Positions 16,762-25,687 of a stretch of DNA of 64,000 nt are shown here, piece by piece (position 1 is the first letter of the stretch; each line of letters opens with the position of its first letter). Under the pieces are notes generated by a model. That model did not search any database. It had not been told where the DNA came from and saw nothing but the letters and a program-made list of their open reading frames with translations. The stretch comes from Demetria terragena DSM 11295 (GTDB taxonomy: Bacteria; Actinomycetota; Actinomycetes; Actinomycetales; Dermatophilaceae). The DNA lies in contig NZ_AQXW01000003.1 of the NCBI RefSeq assembly GCF_000376825.1, positions 248,001 through 312,000 of the forward strand, written 5' to 3'. The position numbers and the translations under genes are program-made.

Positions 16762-17684
16762 TCGTCCGGTGATGACCGCGGCAGCATCATCTTGAGGGCG
16801 CCTGGGACGACTTCCAGATGTGCCGGGAGGGTCCCGACCGAGTCGCCGTCGGCGTACCCGGTGGTCGGCGCCTCCACCTCAACGCGGCGCCCCTGGAAGG
16901 GGTGCACGGCAGGGTGCCTGAAGTGCGTACCGCGAAAGACCTTCGGCAGCACCAGCGGGAGCTCCAGGCGGGGGTGCTTCACTGCGCCGATCACGGTGAT
17001 GTTCAGGAGTCCGTCGCGGGGATCGGCGCCGGCGCAGATGCGCATCCCACCGCCGTAGGACTCCGTGTTCCCGACGGCAGTGAGAATGGCTGGCCCATCG
17101 TGAACGACCTTCCCATCGACCACGACGCGCATGGGCTCGGCGCGCAGCCGTGCGTACTCGATAGCGATGGCCAGCAGATAGCGAGCTTGGCCGCCTGGCC
17201 AGGTCAGCGCATTCGTGCGGTCGGCGACCCGGGAGTCGAAACCTGCGGTGAGCACCGTGGCGACGTAGCGCTCACTGTCGCCGGTACGCGCGCGTACGAC
17301 ATCGAGTGCCGTGAGGTGCCCAGACGTCGCGACGGCGATGGCGGCCTTCGGGGATCTGCGGGGGATGCGCAACCCGCGCGCGAGGTCGTTGCCGGTGCCA
17401 GCAGGGACGATGGCCAGTGGCACCTGGTGCGCCACGGCTGCCTGTACCGCCACGGCGTGTGTGCCATCCCCGCCGATGCTGACCAAAAGGTCGGGATGTG
17501 CCGCGGCACCTTCGGCGCACCGGGTGAGGGCTTCGTCTCGAGAGTTGGCCCACACCATCTCCACGTCGAGACGGTGTTCGCGCAGAGCAGCCAGCGCCGG
17601 CTCGATGGCCCGTTTGCCGCGCCCGTGGCCAGCGGTGGGGTTGGTCAGTACGAGCGCAGTACGCTTCGGTGCGGCGGCGGTCAC
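16758..17684 (-). CDS. Diacylglycerol kinase-like lipid kinase
   Basis: 308 residues. DAGK catalytic domain: LVLTNPTAGHGRGKRAI near the N-terminus, the nucleotide-binding signature SIGGDGTHAVAVQAA, PAGTGNDLARGL, and the C-terminal GGGMRICAGADPRDGLLNIT. Phosphorylates a lipid such as diacylglycerol or a sphingoid analogue with ATP at the membrane. The start is taken at GTG 17684, giving the usual family start TAAAPKRTALVLTNP; the longer frame upstream reads into the divergent promoter. Confidence 0.9.
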   Translation of the reverse strand: MTAAAPKRTALVLTNPTAGHGRGKRAIEPALAALREHRLDVEMVWANSRDEALTRCAEGAAAHPDLLVSIGGDGTHAVAVQAAVAHQVPLAIVPAGTGNDLARGLRIPRRSPKAAIAVATSGHLTALDVVRARTGDSERYVATVLTAGFDSRVADRTNALTWPGGQARYLLAIAIEYARLRAEPMRVVVDGKVVHDGPAILTAVGNTESYGGGMRICAGADPRDGLLNITVIGAVKHPRLELPLVLPKVFRGTHFRHPAVHPFQGRRVEVEAPTTGYADGDSVGTLPAHLEVVPGALKMMLPRSSPDD

Positions 17685-17738
17685 GCGCGACAGTGTGCCA
17701 AGTGCGTGGGCTTTTTTGGGCGGAAGGGCCTGCTCCGG

Positions 17739-17744
17739 TAGCCT
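17739..17744 (+). promoter_or_regulatory. -10 element of the DUF177-rpmF-rnc-mutM operon
   Basis: TAGCCT about 57 bp before the ATG pair at 17801/17804. It is the only strong -10 candidate in the divergent interval between the lipid kinase gene and DUF177. Confidence 0.45.
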
Positions 17745-17800
17745 GAGGTGTCGGCCTCGTCTCTCTGGCGTTGCCGAGCCAATTCGACCTACGTGAGCTG

Positions 17801-18388
17801 ATGATGACGCATGCGGACGCGCGCCGTCCCCTAGTCCTGGATACCCGGGAATTGGGACGACGGCCCGGATCCATGCTCGAGAAGCAGCGTGAGGTCGAAG
17901 CACCCGACCACCTCGGAACTGACGTGATCTCGGTGCCGGAGGGCCAGCCATTGCTGCTGGACCTGCGGCTTGAGGCCGTCATGGAGGGCGTTTTGGTGTC
18001 CGGCTCGGTACGCGCCACTGCGACCGGCGCGTGCGTGCGGTGCTTGGAGCCCGTTGATGTCCCTGTGGATGTTGACCTTCAGGAACTGTTCGTCTACGCC
18101 GATCGCGCGGCTCACCACCATGAGGTGGATGACCAGGATGATGATGCCGACGTGCGGGAACTGGATGGCGAACTTGCTGATCTAGAGCCCGTGATCCGTG
18201 ACACGGTGGTTCCCGAACTGCCGTTTCAGCCGGTGTGTCGAGAAGACTGCCCGGGTTTGTGTTCCGAGTGCGGAGCCAGGCTGGCAGACGACCCGACGCA
18301 CCACCATGACCAGGTAGATCCCCGGTGGAAGGAACTGGACGCGCTACGCGACCAGCTGTCCGACCCCCACGAGCAGAAGAGGAACTGA
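17801..18388 (+). CDS. DUF177 (YceD-like) protein
   Basis: 195 residues. RPLVLDTRELGRRPGSM then a beta-rich region with ACVRCLEPV, an acidic stretch (EVDDQDDDADVRELDG) and the C-terminal CREDCPGLCSECG cysteine cluster, probably a zinc site. YceD is known to sit before rpmF and has been linked to 23S rRNA maturation in chloroplasts and bacteria. Two adjacent ATGs (17801, 17804) are possible starts; neither has a strong SD. One base separates its stop from the rpmF GTG. Confidence 0.9.
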   Translation: MMTHADARRPLVLDTRELGRRPGSMLEKQREVEAPDHLGTDVISVPEGQPLLLDLRLEAVMEGVLVSGSVRATATGACVRCLEPVDVPVDVDLQELFVYADRAAHHHEVDDQDDDADVRELDGELADLEPVIRDTVVPELPFQPVCREDCPGLCSECGARLADDPTHHHDQVDPRWKELDALRDQLSDPHEQKRN

Positions 18389-18389
18389 C

Positions 18390-18584
18390 GTGGCTGTCCC
18401 GAAGCGGAAGATGTCGCGCTCCAACACCCGTTCGCGTCGTGCGAACTGGAAGGCGACCGCGGTCTCGACTCAGTCGTGCCCCCAGTGCTCGGCACTGAAG
18501 CAGCCGCACCTGGCTTGCCCGTCCTGCGGGTCGTACGCCGGGCGTCACTACGCCTCGGCAGAGCGCACCGAGCACCAGGGCTGA
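18390..18584 (+). CDS. rpmF: 50S ribosomal protein L32
   Basis: 64 residues. MAVPKRKMSRSNTRSRR is the invariant L32 N-terminus; CPQC and CPSC form a zinc ribbon. GTG start, SD GAGGA inside the DUF177 end. Located in the standard order DUF177-rpmF-rnc. Confidence 0.98.
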   Translation: MAVPKRKMSRSNTRSRRANWKATAVSTQSCPQCSALKQPHLACPSCGSYAGRHYASAERTEHQG

Positions 18585-18599
18585 GGCCCCGTCACTGAC

Positions 18600-19358
18600 G
18601 TGGACTCGCAGGCCCGGCGTAGCCGACGAGCCAAGCCGACGCAGCGTCCCGTCGCTCATCTTGCCCTTCTCCTCACGGAGATTGCGGGCACGGCGATCGA
18701 CGAGCCGCTGCTTCAGCGTGCCCTGACTCATCGCTCCTACGCCTACGAAAACGGTGGGGCACCGCACAACGAACGCCAAGAGTTCCTTGGCGATTCGGTG
18801 CTGGGCCTCGTGGTCACTGACCACCTTTACACCGCGCACCCGGACCTTCCCGAAGGCCAACTGGCCAAGCTCCGGGCCTCGGTGGTGAATTCGCGTGCCC
18901 TCGCACAAGTTGCGCGCGAACTGGGACTCGGTGACTACGTGCTGCTTGGGCGGGGCGAGCTCGGCACTGGTGGCCGAGACAAGGATTCGATCCTGGCCGA
19001 CACCATGGAAGCCGTGATCGGAACCGTCTACCTCGCCGGTGGGCTGACGGCCTCCGGTCGATTCGTCCATCATCTGCTCGACGATCTTTTGACCAAGGCC
19101 ACCCATCTTGGCGCGGGGCTGGATTGGAAGACCTCGCTTCAGGAGGCTGTCGCCGCTGCCGAGCTGGGACCGCCGAGTTATCGAGTGAGTGCCGTGGGCC
19201 CGGACCACGACAAGGTCTTCACCGCTGAGGTCATGGTGGCTGAGGAAGTTCTTGGTGAGGGTGAAGGTCGCAACAAGAAGGCGGCCGAACAGAAGGCTGC
19301 TCAGCAAGCCTGGACGGTGCTCAGCGAGCGCGCCCAAAAGGCGACGGAGAAGTCCTGA
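18600..19358 (+). CDS. rnc: Ribonuclease III
   Basis: 252 residues. Cuts double-stranded RNA such as rRNA precursors. Signature [14 protein letters not shown] at 57-70 with acidic metal ligands (E58, E61, D65), second acidic pair in [16 protein letters not shown], and a C-terminal double-stranded-RNA-binding domain ([18 protein letters not shown] ... [14 protein letters not shown]). The GTG start gives an extra basic N-terminus of about 20 residues typical of actinobacterial RNase III. Three bases before mutM. Confidence 0.97.
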   Translation: MDSQARRSRRAKPTQRPVAHLALLLTEIAGTAIDEPLLQRALTHRSYAYENGGAPHNERQEFLGDSVLGLVVTDHLYTAHPDLPEGQLAKLRASVVNSRALAQVARELGLGDYVLLGRGELGTGGRDKDSILADTMEAVIGTVYLAGGLTASGRFVHHLLDDLLTKATHLGAGLDWKTSLQEAVAAAELGPPSYRVSAVGPDHDKVFTAEVMVAEEVLGEGEGRNKKAAEQKAAQQAWTVLSERAQKATEKS

Positions 19359-19361
19359 GGC

Positions 19362-20222
19362 GTGCCGGAACTACCTGAGGTCGAGGTCGTACGCCGGGGC
19401 CTTGCCGAGCACGTCGTCGGTCGAACCTTCTCCCATGTTGAGGTCACCGGAACGCGCGCAGCCCGGCGGCACCTGCCCGGCCCGGCGGATCTCGCCGACC
19501 GACTGACCGGTCGCACCGTTACTGCGGTTCAGCGCCGAGGAAAGTACCTCTGGCTGGTGCTCGATGAGGATGAAGCGCTGGTCGTCCACCTCGGGATGAG
19601 CGGGCAGATGCTGGTGGAATCCGCTGACGCTCCCATGGAAAAACATGCGCACGCCGTGTTTGACCTCAGCAGTGCGTCGTCTGCCCAACAGTTGCGCTTT
19701 ATCGACCAGCGGACATTCGGTGGCTTGCAACTTGACGATCTGGTGCCAGCGGGGGAGCGCGAGGTGCCAACCGTGGTGGCGCACATCGCCGCCGACCCGC
19801 TTGAGGCTGCGTTTGATCAGAAGGCAGTCGTGCGGCGGATGAAGGGCAAACACACCGAGATCAAGCGGGCCCTACTCGATCAGAGCCTGGTGTCAGGGAT
19901 CGGCAACATCTATGCCGACGAGGCGCTGTGGCGAGCTAAGGTGCACGGGCGTCGCATGACGGACAGCCTCACGAAGCCAGCGCTCGGGCGAGTCCTTGAC
20001 CATGCGGCAGAGGTCATGCGCGAGGCACTCAGCCAGGGCGGTACGTCCTTCGATGAGTTGTATGTCAACGTCAACGGCGCCAGCGGCTACTTCTCCCGGA
20101 GCCTGGATGTCTATGGTCGCGAAGGCCATCCGTGCCGGCGGTGCGCTATGCCGATCAGGCGGGAATCCTTCATGAATCGCTCGAGTCATTTCTGCCCGTC
20201 CTGCCAGCGGTCGCCGCGTTAG
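19362..20222 (+). CDS. mutM: Formamidopyrimidine-DNA glycosylase
   Basis: 286 residues. Removes 8-oxoguanine and nicks the site. P2 and E3 ([14 protein letters not shown]) are the catalytic residues; HLGMSGQML follows with the conserved K-containing loop earlier (RRGKYLWL). The helix-two-turn-helix [13 protein letters not shown] and the C-terminal zinc finger CRRC ... CPSCQ are intact. In most relatives smc follows; here an accessory region with a degenerate second mutM 3' end follows instead. Confidence 0.97.
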   Translation: MPELPEVEVVRRGLAEHVVGRTFSHVEVTGTRAARRHLPGPADLADRLTGRTVTAVQRRGKYLWLVLDEDEALVVHLGMSGQMLVESADAPMEKHAHAVFDLSSASSAQQLRFIDQRTFGGLQLDDLVPAGEREVPTVVAHIAADPLEAAFDQKAVVRRMKGKHTEIKRALLDQSLVSGIGNIYADEALWRAKVHGRRMTDSLTKPALGRVLDHAAEVMREALSQGGTSFDELYVNVNGASGYFSRSLDVYGREGHPCRRCAMPIRRESFMNRSSHFCPSCQRSPR

Positions 20223-20297
20223 TCGAGCAGGTCGACGCCCGGCACATGGAACGCCTGCTCCCGTGGTTCGCACGACGTGCTGCGATCGGCGTTCCGC

Positions 20298-20417
20298 CTA
20301 TGTGTCGGTTCCCACAGTCGCAACCGCGAGCACGGCTTCCAGCCGCGGCTGGATCGACTCGGCCATCATGGTGATCTCCTGCTCGCGGATGCTGTTACTG
20401 CGGGCGGCCGCGCGCCA
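20298..20417 (-). pseudogene. Unidentified gene fragment, possibly a HipA-like C-terminus
   Basis: About 40 codons ending at a TAG-type stop read [20 protein letters not shown] followed by [14 protein letters not shown]. The pattern W-R-x-A-A-R ... EI-x-x-MA-x-S/F is reminiscent of the last helices of HipA-family kinases, but this is recalled by eye and weak. No start or upstream domain exists in the 240-bp gap between mutM and its remnant; otherwise nothing recognisable is seen in 20223-20460. Confidence 0.25.
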
Positions 20418-20460
20418 GTCACCGAAACACGCCAGCGATGCCCTCCATCCGTTCGCGGGG

Positions 20461-20773
20461 TCGGCAATATCTACGCCGACGAGGCGCTGTGGCGAGCTAT
20501 GGTGCATGGGCGTCGCATGACGGGCAGCCTGACTAAGCCAGCGCTCGGGCGAGTTCTAGAGCATGCGGCAGAGGTCATGCGTGAGGCCCTTAGCCAAGGT
20601 GGTACGTCCCTCGATGAGTTGTATGTCAACGTCAATGGCGCAGCGGCTACTTCTCTCGAGCGCATGCGGTGTACGGCTGCGAAGGTCTGCTGAGCGCGCG
20701 GTGCGGTACGCCGATGGAGCGGGAGGCATTCATGAAGCGCTCCAGCCACTCTTGCCCGCGCTGCCAGGGATAA
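20461..20773 (+). pseudogene. Remnant second copy of the mutM 3' end
   Basis: Aligns to the last ~105 codons of mutM (19903-20222). It reads [20 protein letters not shown], continues through [20 protein letters not shown], loses frame at a deleted C in the [10 protein letters not shown] region (about 20642), and regains it as [17 protein letters not shown] before TAA. Most differences from the intact gene before the frameshift are at third codon positions. No start codon or N-terminal domain: a non-functional fragment. Confidence 0.9.
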
Positions 20774-20902
20774 CGCTAGTTCGGTTGTTCACACCGATAG
20801 ACGCGGAACGCCGGCCCAACCCGGGTGCGGATATCGCGATGAGCGGACAGTGCCGCGGACTTCCTGAAGCAGCGGTTGCGCGGGTGGGCATCACAGGACC
20901 GG

Positions 20903-21925
20903 CTACAGCGTGAGCAGCACTTTGGTGGCGCGGCGCTCGTCCATGGCCTTGTACCCTTCGGCGGCCTGCTCGATGGGCAGCTCGAGGTCGAACACGATGC
21001 CGGGGTCGATCTGGTCGGTCATGACGAGGTCGATGAGCTCGGGCAGGAAGCGGCGCACGGGTGCGGGGCCGCCGAGCAGGCTGACGGTGGAGAAGAACAG
21101 GTCCAGGCCGTCGAGCTCGACGCCGTGGGAGACGCCGACGTACCCGACGTGTCCACCGGGACGGGTGGCGTGGATGGCCTGCATCATCGACTCCTGGGTG
21201 CCGACGGCCTCCACGGTGGAGTGCGCGCCGTACCCGCCGGTCAGCTCCTTGACTCTGGCGACGCCGGCGTCGCCGCGCTCGGCGACGATGTCGGTCGCGC
21301 CGAACCTGGTGGCGAGGGCCCGGCGGTCGGCGTGGCGGGACATCGCGATGATGCGGTCTGCGCCGAGGCGCTTGGCGGCGAGGATGGCCAGCAACCCGAC
21401 GGCTCCGTCGCCGACGACGGCGACGGTCTTGCCGGGTCCTGCCTCGGCGGCGACGGCGGCGAACCAGCCCGTGCCGAGGACGTCGGATGCGGCCAGCAGG
21501 CTCTTGGTCTGCGCGGGCGTGGGTTCGCCGTCGACCTTGACGAGGGTGCCGTCGGCCAGCGGGATGCGGGCGTAGTCGGACTGGGTGCCGATCGCGCCCA
21601 TCATCACCTGATGGATGCATCGGGGCTGGAAGCCCGCCCGACAGATCTCGCAGGTGTTGTCGGAGGCGACAAAGGACCCGACGACGAAGTCTCCGACATG
21701 GACCTGCTTCACCGCGTCGCCGATCTCTTCTACGACGCCGATGTACTCGTGGCCCATCGGCGTGGGGCCGGCCACGTCTTCGATTCCGCGGTCGGGCCAC
21801 AGGTCCGATCCGCAGATGCAGGCGGCGGTGACGCGGATGACTGCGTCGGTGGGCTCGACGATCGCGGCTTTCTCGACCTCGTCCACTCGGACGTCGCCGG
21901 GGGCGTGCATGACGACGGCGCGCAT
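20903..21925 (-). CDS. Zinc-dependent alcohol dehydrogenase family protein
   Basis: 340 residues. Medium-chain dehydrogenase/reductase: catalytic zinc motif CGSD (38-41), GHEYIG (H59, E60), structural-zinc loop NTCEICRAGFQPRC with only three visible Cys, and Rossmann motif VVGDGAVGLLA. Oxidises or reduces an alcohol/aldehyde with NAD(P); substrate unknown. ATG 21925 has GAGGAG 5 bp upstream, so the longer frame to 21970 is rejected. Divergent from an MmyB-type XRE regulator, a frequent pairing. Ends 130 bp after the mutM remnant. Confidence 0.9.
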   Translation of the reverse strand: MRAVVMHAPGDVRVDEVEKAAIVEPTDAVIRVTAACICGSDLWPDRGIEDVAGPTPMGHEYIGVVEEIGDAVKQVHVGDFVVGSFVASDNTCEICRAGFQPRCIHQVMMGAIGTQSDYARIPLADGTLVKVDGEPTPAQTKSLLAASDVLGTGWFAAVAAEAGPGKTVAVVGDGAVGLLAILAAKRLGADRIIAMSRHADRRALATRFGATDIVAERGDAGVARVKELTGGYGAHSTVEAVGTQESMMQAIHATRPGGHVGYVGVSHGVELDGLDLFFSTVSLLGGPAPVRRFLPELIDLVMTDQIDPGIVFDLELPIEQAAEGYKAMDERRATKVLLTL

Positions 21926-22043
21926 GGCTTCTCCTCGTTCTCGTTCGTTCATCGCAGTCAACGACACCATGATCTGCGCGTGCGTGGGAGTCCCGCTCGG
22001 TAGGGGTACTGCGAGAGGCTCCCTCGTGGCGGGCGGCCTCGCT

Positions 22044-22049
22044 TACGGT
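22044..22049 (+). promoter_or_regulatory. Leaderless -10 element of the XRE/MmyB gene
   Basis: TACGGT followed by exactly 6 bp and then ATG 22056; no SD is present. Geometry is that of actinobacterial leaderless promoters. Confidence 0.55.
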
Positions 22050-22055
22050 TGAGTG

Positions 22056-22976
22056 ATGGACAACAGGGCGGAAGTGCGCGAGTTCCTCACCTCGCGGCGC
22101 GCGAAGGTGAGCCCCGAGCAGGTCGGCCTGCCAGCGGGCACGAACCGGCGCGTAGCGGGTCTGCGGCGCAGCGAGGTCGCCACCCTCGCCGGCGTGAGCA
22201 TCGAGTACTACACGAAGCTGGAGCGCGGCGCGATCAGCGGCGCGTCCCCGGAGGTTCTCCACGCGATCGCCACGGCGCTGCGGCTCGACGACGCCGAGCG
22301 GGCGCACCTGTTCGATCTCGCCCACGCGGCCAGCCCGGTCGGTCGGCCTCCGCGGAAGCGCAGCCCGAAGGGCTGGAAACCGCACCAGAGCCTGCAGTGG
22401 ACGCTGGACGCGGTGACCGCCGGTACCGCGTTCGTCAGGAACGGGAGGATGGACCTGCTCGCGGCGAACGCGCTGGGCCGGGCGTTCTACAAGGACGCCT
22501 ACGACATGCCCGGTCAGCCGCCGAACATCGCCCGGTTCACCTTCCTCGACGAGCGCGCCCACGAGTTCTATCCCGACTGGGACTCGTTCGCCGAGATCAC
22601 AGTGTCGATCCTGCGGACCGAGGCGGGGCGGGACCCGCACAACAAGGAGCTGCACGACCTGGTGGGGGAGCTCTCCACGCGGAACGAGGAGTTCCGTCGG
22701 CTCTGGGGCGAGCACGACGTCCGCCATCACGGCACCGGCTTCAAAACCTTCCACCACTCGGTGGTGGGAGAGGTGACACTGGCCTACGAGGGGATGGAGC
22801 TGGAAGCCGAACCGGGCCTGACCCTCACGATCTACACCGCCGAGCCGGGATCGCCGTCGGCCGAGCGGCTGCAGGTGCTCGCCTCCTGGGTCGCGAGCGA
22901 AGACCTCGAAGCGCGTGCCGCCCAGGAAGAGCGGAGCGCGTCCGTCGACGGCAACCAGTCAAAGCGCTTCGGCTGA
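22056..22976 (+). CDS. XRE-family regulator with MmyB-like ligand-binding domain
   Basis: 306 residues. N-terminal helix-turn-helix (RRVAGLRRSEVATLAGVS then YYTKLERG, about 31-58) and the MmyB-like domain (LQWTLDAVTAGTAFVRNGRM, LLAANALGRAFY, NIARFTFLDERAHEFYPDW). In this large actinobacterial family the C-terminal domain is thought to bind a fatty-acid-like ligand. Divergent from the alcohol dehydrogenase gene and likely its repressor. ATG chosen over the adjacent GTG because of the leaderless -10. Confidence 0.92.
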   Translation: MDNRAEVREFLTSRRAKVSPEQVGLPAGTNRRVAGLRRSEVATLAGVSIEYYTKLERGAISGASPEVLHAIATALRLDDAERAHLFDLAHAASPVGRPPRKRSPKGWKPHQSLQWTLDAVTAGTAFVRNGRMDLLAANALGRAFYKDAYDMPGQPPNIARFTFLDERAHEFYPDWDSFAEITVSILRTEAGRDPHNKELHDLVGELSTRNEEFRRLWGEHDVRHHGTGFKTFHHSVVGEVTLAYEGMELEAEPGLTLTIYTAEPGSPSAERLQVLASWVASEDLEARAAQEERSASVDGNQSKRFG

Positions 22977-23002
22977 CGACGCACTCGAGAGGAGCTCGAC
23001 CC

Positions 23003-23304
23003 GTGAGGATCACTCTGTGCATCGGAGACGACTTGGTCGTAGAAGGCGAGCTCTACGACAACCCCGTCGCCGGTCAGTTCGGTGAGCTGCTGCCCTTCGA
23101 GGCCGGCTTCGACGACTTCCATGACCATGAGAAGCTGACGCGGCTTCCCCACGCCCTCGATACCAGTGGCGTCCCGCGCGCCGACGAGCCGCGGCCGGGG
23201 GCTGGCCCGGGCTGATTCGGGTCGGACGCTTCGAGCTGACGCCCGAGCGGCTGCGCGGGCTGCCGGACGGCACCCGGATCGAGATCACGGCTGCCGAGCA
23301 GTAA
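23003..23304 (+). pseudogene. Broken cyclophilin-like fold protein
   Basis: The first 71 codons (MRITLCIGDDLVVEGELYDN, then QFGELLPFEAGFDDFHDHEK) resemble the bacterial cyclophilin-like domain (Cyclophil_like family). The frame ends at a TGA at 23213-23215, but the family's C-terminal strand continues in another frame as LIRVGRFELTPERLRGLPDG to TAA at 23302-23304. The middle segment (usually IGYY...LVLYYGD) is missing, so there is a deletion plus frameshift. Followed by a terminator. A second, intact member is at 25688. Confidence 0.75.
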
Positions 23305-23337
23305 GTCTCGCGACTCCGCCTCGTCCACTACACATGC

Positions 23338-23374
23338 GGACGCCTCGTCTCGCACGCAGCGAGACGGGGCGTCC
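23338..23374. terminator. Hairpin terminator between the cyclophilin-like pseudogene and the MFS gene
   Basis: 16-bp stem (23338-23353 with 23359-23374) with one G-T wobble and a 5-nt loop. Lies between convergent genes and may act in both directions. Confidence 0.85.
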
Positions 23375-23397
23375 TCGATGTTCCAGGCGAAGGGCGA

Positions 23398-24645
23398 TCA
23401 GGCCTCGACCGCCACCATCTGGCCTTCGCGCCGGGCTTCCTCGGCGCTGGCCCGCTCCGCACTTCGGTCCTTGCGCACCAGGGCGGTGAGCGGGAGGAAG
23501 TACAGCGCCGCGATGGCTGCGCCGACCACGACTGGCCCGGTTGCGCCGAGTGCGGACTCCAGGGCGTACCCGGCGATCCACGAGCCCACGGCAGTGCCGA
23601 AGTTGAACGCCGAGGTGCTCAGCGCCGACGCCAGTGTGGGCGCTTCGGCGGCGTAGCCGACGGCCTTGCCGATCAGAATCGGGTTGGTCGACATGCCGAA
23701 CAGGCCCAGCAGGAACACCAGGATCATGGTCGCGATCGGCGAGTGGGAGAGCAGGGACAGGCCCACGAGGACGAGGAAGGTCGCGGCGGCGGCGGTGAAG
23801 AGCACGCCGAAGGGGCGGTGGGTTCCGAGCCGTCCGCCGAGGTTGGAACCGAGCAGCGCGCCGACGCCGTAGGCGAGCAGGACCAGCGGGACGGTCGAGG
23901 CGGCCATGCCGGTGTTCTCGGTGAGCAGCGGGGAGATGAAGCTATAGGCGGCCAGGGAGGAGCCGCAGACGACGGCCGCGCCGCCGAGGACGAGCCAGAT
24001 GCGCAGGTCGCGCAGGCCGGCGATCTCGGCCTTGACCGACGGCACTGGGGCGTCGCGTGGGTCCGCGGGCACCTGCTTGAGGACAGGGACGACGGCGATG
24101 AGCGCGAGGATCGCCAGCGCCCAGAACGGGCCGCGCCAGCCGATGGCCTGCCCGGCGAACGCGCCGAGCGGGACGCCGACGACGTTGGCGAGCATCCCGC
24201 CGCCGAGGACGATGCCCAGGGCGCGGGAGCTCAGCCGTGGCCCGACGGCCTTGGCAGCGACGACCGCGGCGACGGCCCAGAACGCACCAGTGGCCAGAGC
24301 AGTGACGAACCGCATGCCGAGGATGAGTGGGAAGCTCGACGTCAGCGCGACGACGACGTGGCCGATCGCGAACACGACCAGGGACATCGAGAGCGCGAGC
24401 CGTCGCTGGAGTTTGAGGGTGGCGATCGCCATCAGCGGGGTGCCGACGATCATCCCGATCGCGAACACGGTGATCATCAGCCCGGCGTCGGCGACGCCCA
24501 CGCCGATGTCGGCGGCGATCTCGGGCAGGATCCCGGCGACGATGAACTCGGTGGTGCCCATGAGGAACACCCCGGCGGCGAGAACGTAGATCAGCAGCGG
24601 CAGTCGGGCAGTTCCGGCGGCGGGTCGAGCGGATGCTTCGGGCAT
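23398..24645 (-). CDS. MFS transporter, DHA1 (AraJ/Cmx-like) family
   Basis: 415 residues, about 12 hydrophobic segments. LPLLIYVLAAGVFLMGTTEF opens TM1 and GILPEIAADIGVGVADAGLM follows, typical of AraJ/Cmx drug-efflux transporters of the inner membrane; MIVGTPLMAIATLKLQRR is the loop 2-3 signature region. ATG 24645 is the family-typical start; the frame is open to 24792 upstream without support. Substrate unknown (export of a small toxic compound likely). Divergent from the SDR gene. Confidence 0.9.
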   Translation of the reverse strand: MPEASARPAAGTARLPLLIYVLAAGVFLMGTTEFIVAGILPEIAADIGVGVADAGLMITVFAIGMIVGTPLMAIATLKLQRRLALSMSLVVFAIGHVVVALTSSFPLILGMRFVTALATGAFWAVAAVVAAKAVGPRLSSRALGIVLGGGMLANVVGVPLGAFAGQAIGWRGPFWALAILALIAVVPVLKQVPADPRDAPVPSVKAEIAGLRDLRIWLVLGGAAVVCGSSLAAYSFISPLLTENTGMAASTVPLVLLAYGVGALLGSNLGGRLGTHRPFGVLFTAAAATFLVLVGLSLLSHSPIATMILVFLLGLFGMSTNPILIGKAVGYAAEAPTLASALSTSAFNFGTAVGSWIAGYALESALGATGPVVVGAAIAALYFLPLTALVRKDRSAERASAEEARREGQMVAVEA

Positions 24646-24878
24646 GGCGAGATGGAATCCTTCGTACGGGGGTCGGTGCGGGGCGGCAGTGGCGTCGATG
24701 GCTCGGCTGGAGCGGACGCCGCAGCAGCGCTCAGGATCCATGCCACCACGTTCTCCTCGCCCGAGGGAGACCCGCCTGATGGAGGTACTCACAGGGACTC
24801 CCGCCCGAGCTGCCGGCTGCTTAGCGTTGAAGCGTGGACGGCGCTGCTGTCCCGATCACCGAAGAAGGAGAACCCTCC

Positions 24879-25646
24879 ATGTCCGTCACCTATGACTTCA
24901 CCGGCAAGACGGCCTTCATCACCGGCGGCAGCGCCGGCATGGGCGAGGCCACCGTCCGCGCCTTCGCCGAGGCTGGCGCGAGCGTCGCCATCGTCGACCT
25001 GAACGGCGATGCTGCCAAGGCCCTGGCCGACGAGCTCACCGCGAAGGGGCACCGGGCCATCGGGGTCGTGTGCGACGTCACCGACGAGGACCAGGTCGCC
25101 GCGGCCGTACGCACCACCGTGGAGACTTTCGGGAGTCTGGACATGGCGTTCAACAACGCCGGCATCATGCTGCCGCCGGTCGACTCCGCCGACGAGACCG
25201 AGGAGGCCTTCGACAAGATCGTCGTGGTCAACCTCAAGGGCGTCTGGGCGTCGATGAAGCACGAGCTGAAGCAGATGCGCGAGCAGGGCTCGGGTGCGAT
25301 CGTCAATTGCTCCTCCCGCGGCGGCCTCGTCGGCGGCGACGGCCGCACCACCTACCACGCGACCAAGCACGGCGTCATCGGCGCGACCAAGAGCGTCGCC
25401 CTGCAGTACGGCCGGCACGGCGTGCGCTGCAACGCCGTCTGCCCGGGAACGATCGAGACCCCGATGGTCGCCCGGATGGCCGACGGCGGCGAGCTCGACC
25501 GCGCCGGTGCCGCCGCGGGAGTGCCGCTGGGCCGGCTCGGCCGCCCCGAAGAGATCGCCGCCGCGGTGCTGTGGCTGTGCTCCGAGGCCGCCAGCTACGT
25601 CACCGGCGCGGCTCTGCCCGTCGACGCCGGCCACACCGCCCAATGA
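24879..25646 (+). CDS. Short-chain dehydrogenase/reductase
   Basis: 255 residues, classical SDR. Cofactor motif TGGSAGMG (after KTAFI), NNAG, Ser in VNCSSRGG, catalytic YHATK, and C-terminal CPGTIETPM plus SYVTGAALPVDAG. Likely NAD(P)-dependent oxidoreductase on a small alcohol or ketone. ATG 24879 has AAGGAG upstream. Codon use is strongly G/C at third positions, as in the neighbouring MFS and alcohol dehydrogenase genes. Confidence 0.93.
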   Translation: MSVTYDFTGKTAFITGGSAGMGEATVRAFAEAGASVAIVDLNGDAAKALADELTAKGHRAIGVVCDVTDEDQVAAAVRTTVETFGSLDMAFNNAGIMLPPVDSADETEEAFDKIVVVNLKGVWASMKHELKQMREQGSGAIVNCSSRGGLVGGDGRTTYHATKHGVIGATKSVALQYGRHGVRCNAVCPGTIETPMVARMADGGELDRAGAAAGVPLGRLGRPEEIAAAVLWLCSEAASYVTGAALPVDAGHTAQ

Positions 25647-25687
25647 CCACCCCGAGCATGAAGCGCCAACACTAAGGAACCCCTGCT

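Noticed and set aside
20730-22757. 675-codon open frame on the minus strand
   Set aside because: High GC keeps stop codons rare; it runs antisense or out of frame to the alcohol dehydrogenase, XRE gene and mutM remnant and shows only Arg/His/Pro-rich nonsense.
23743-25002. 419-codon frame antisense to the MFS gene
   Set aside because: Low-complexity Glu/Gly/Asp-rich reading opposite a clear membrane transporter.
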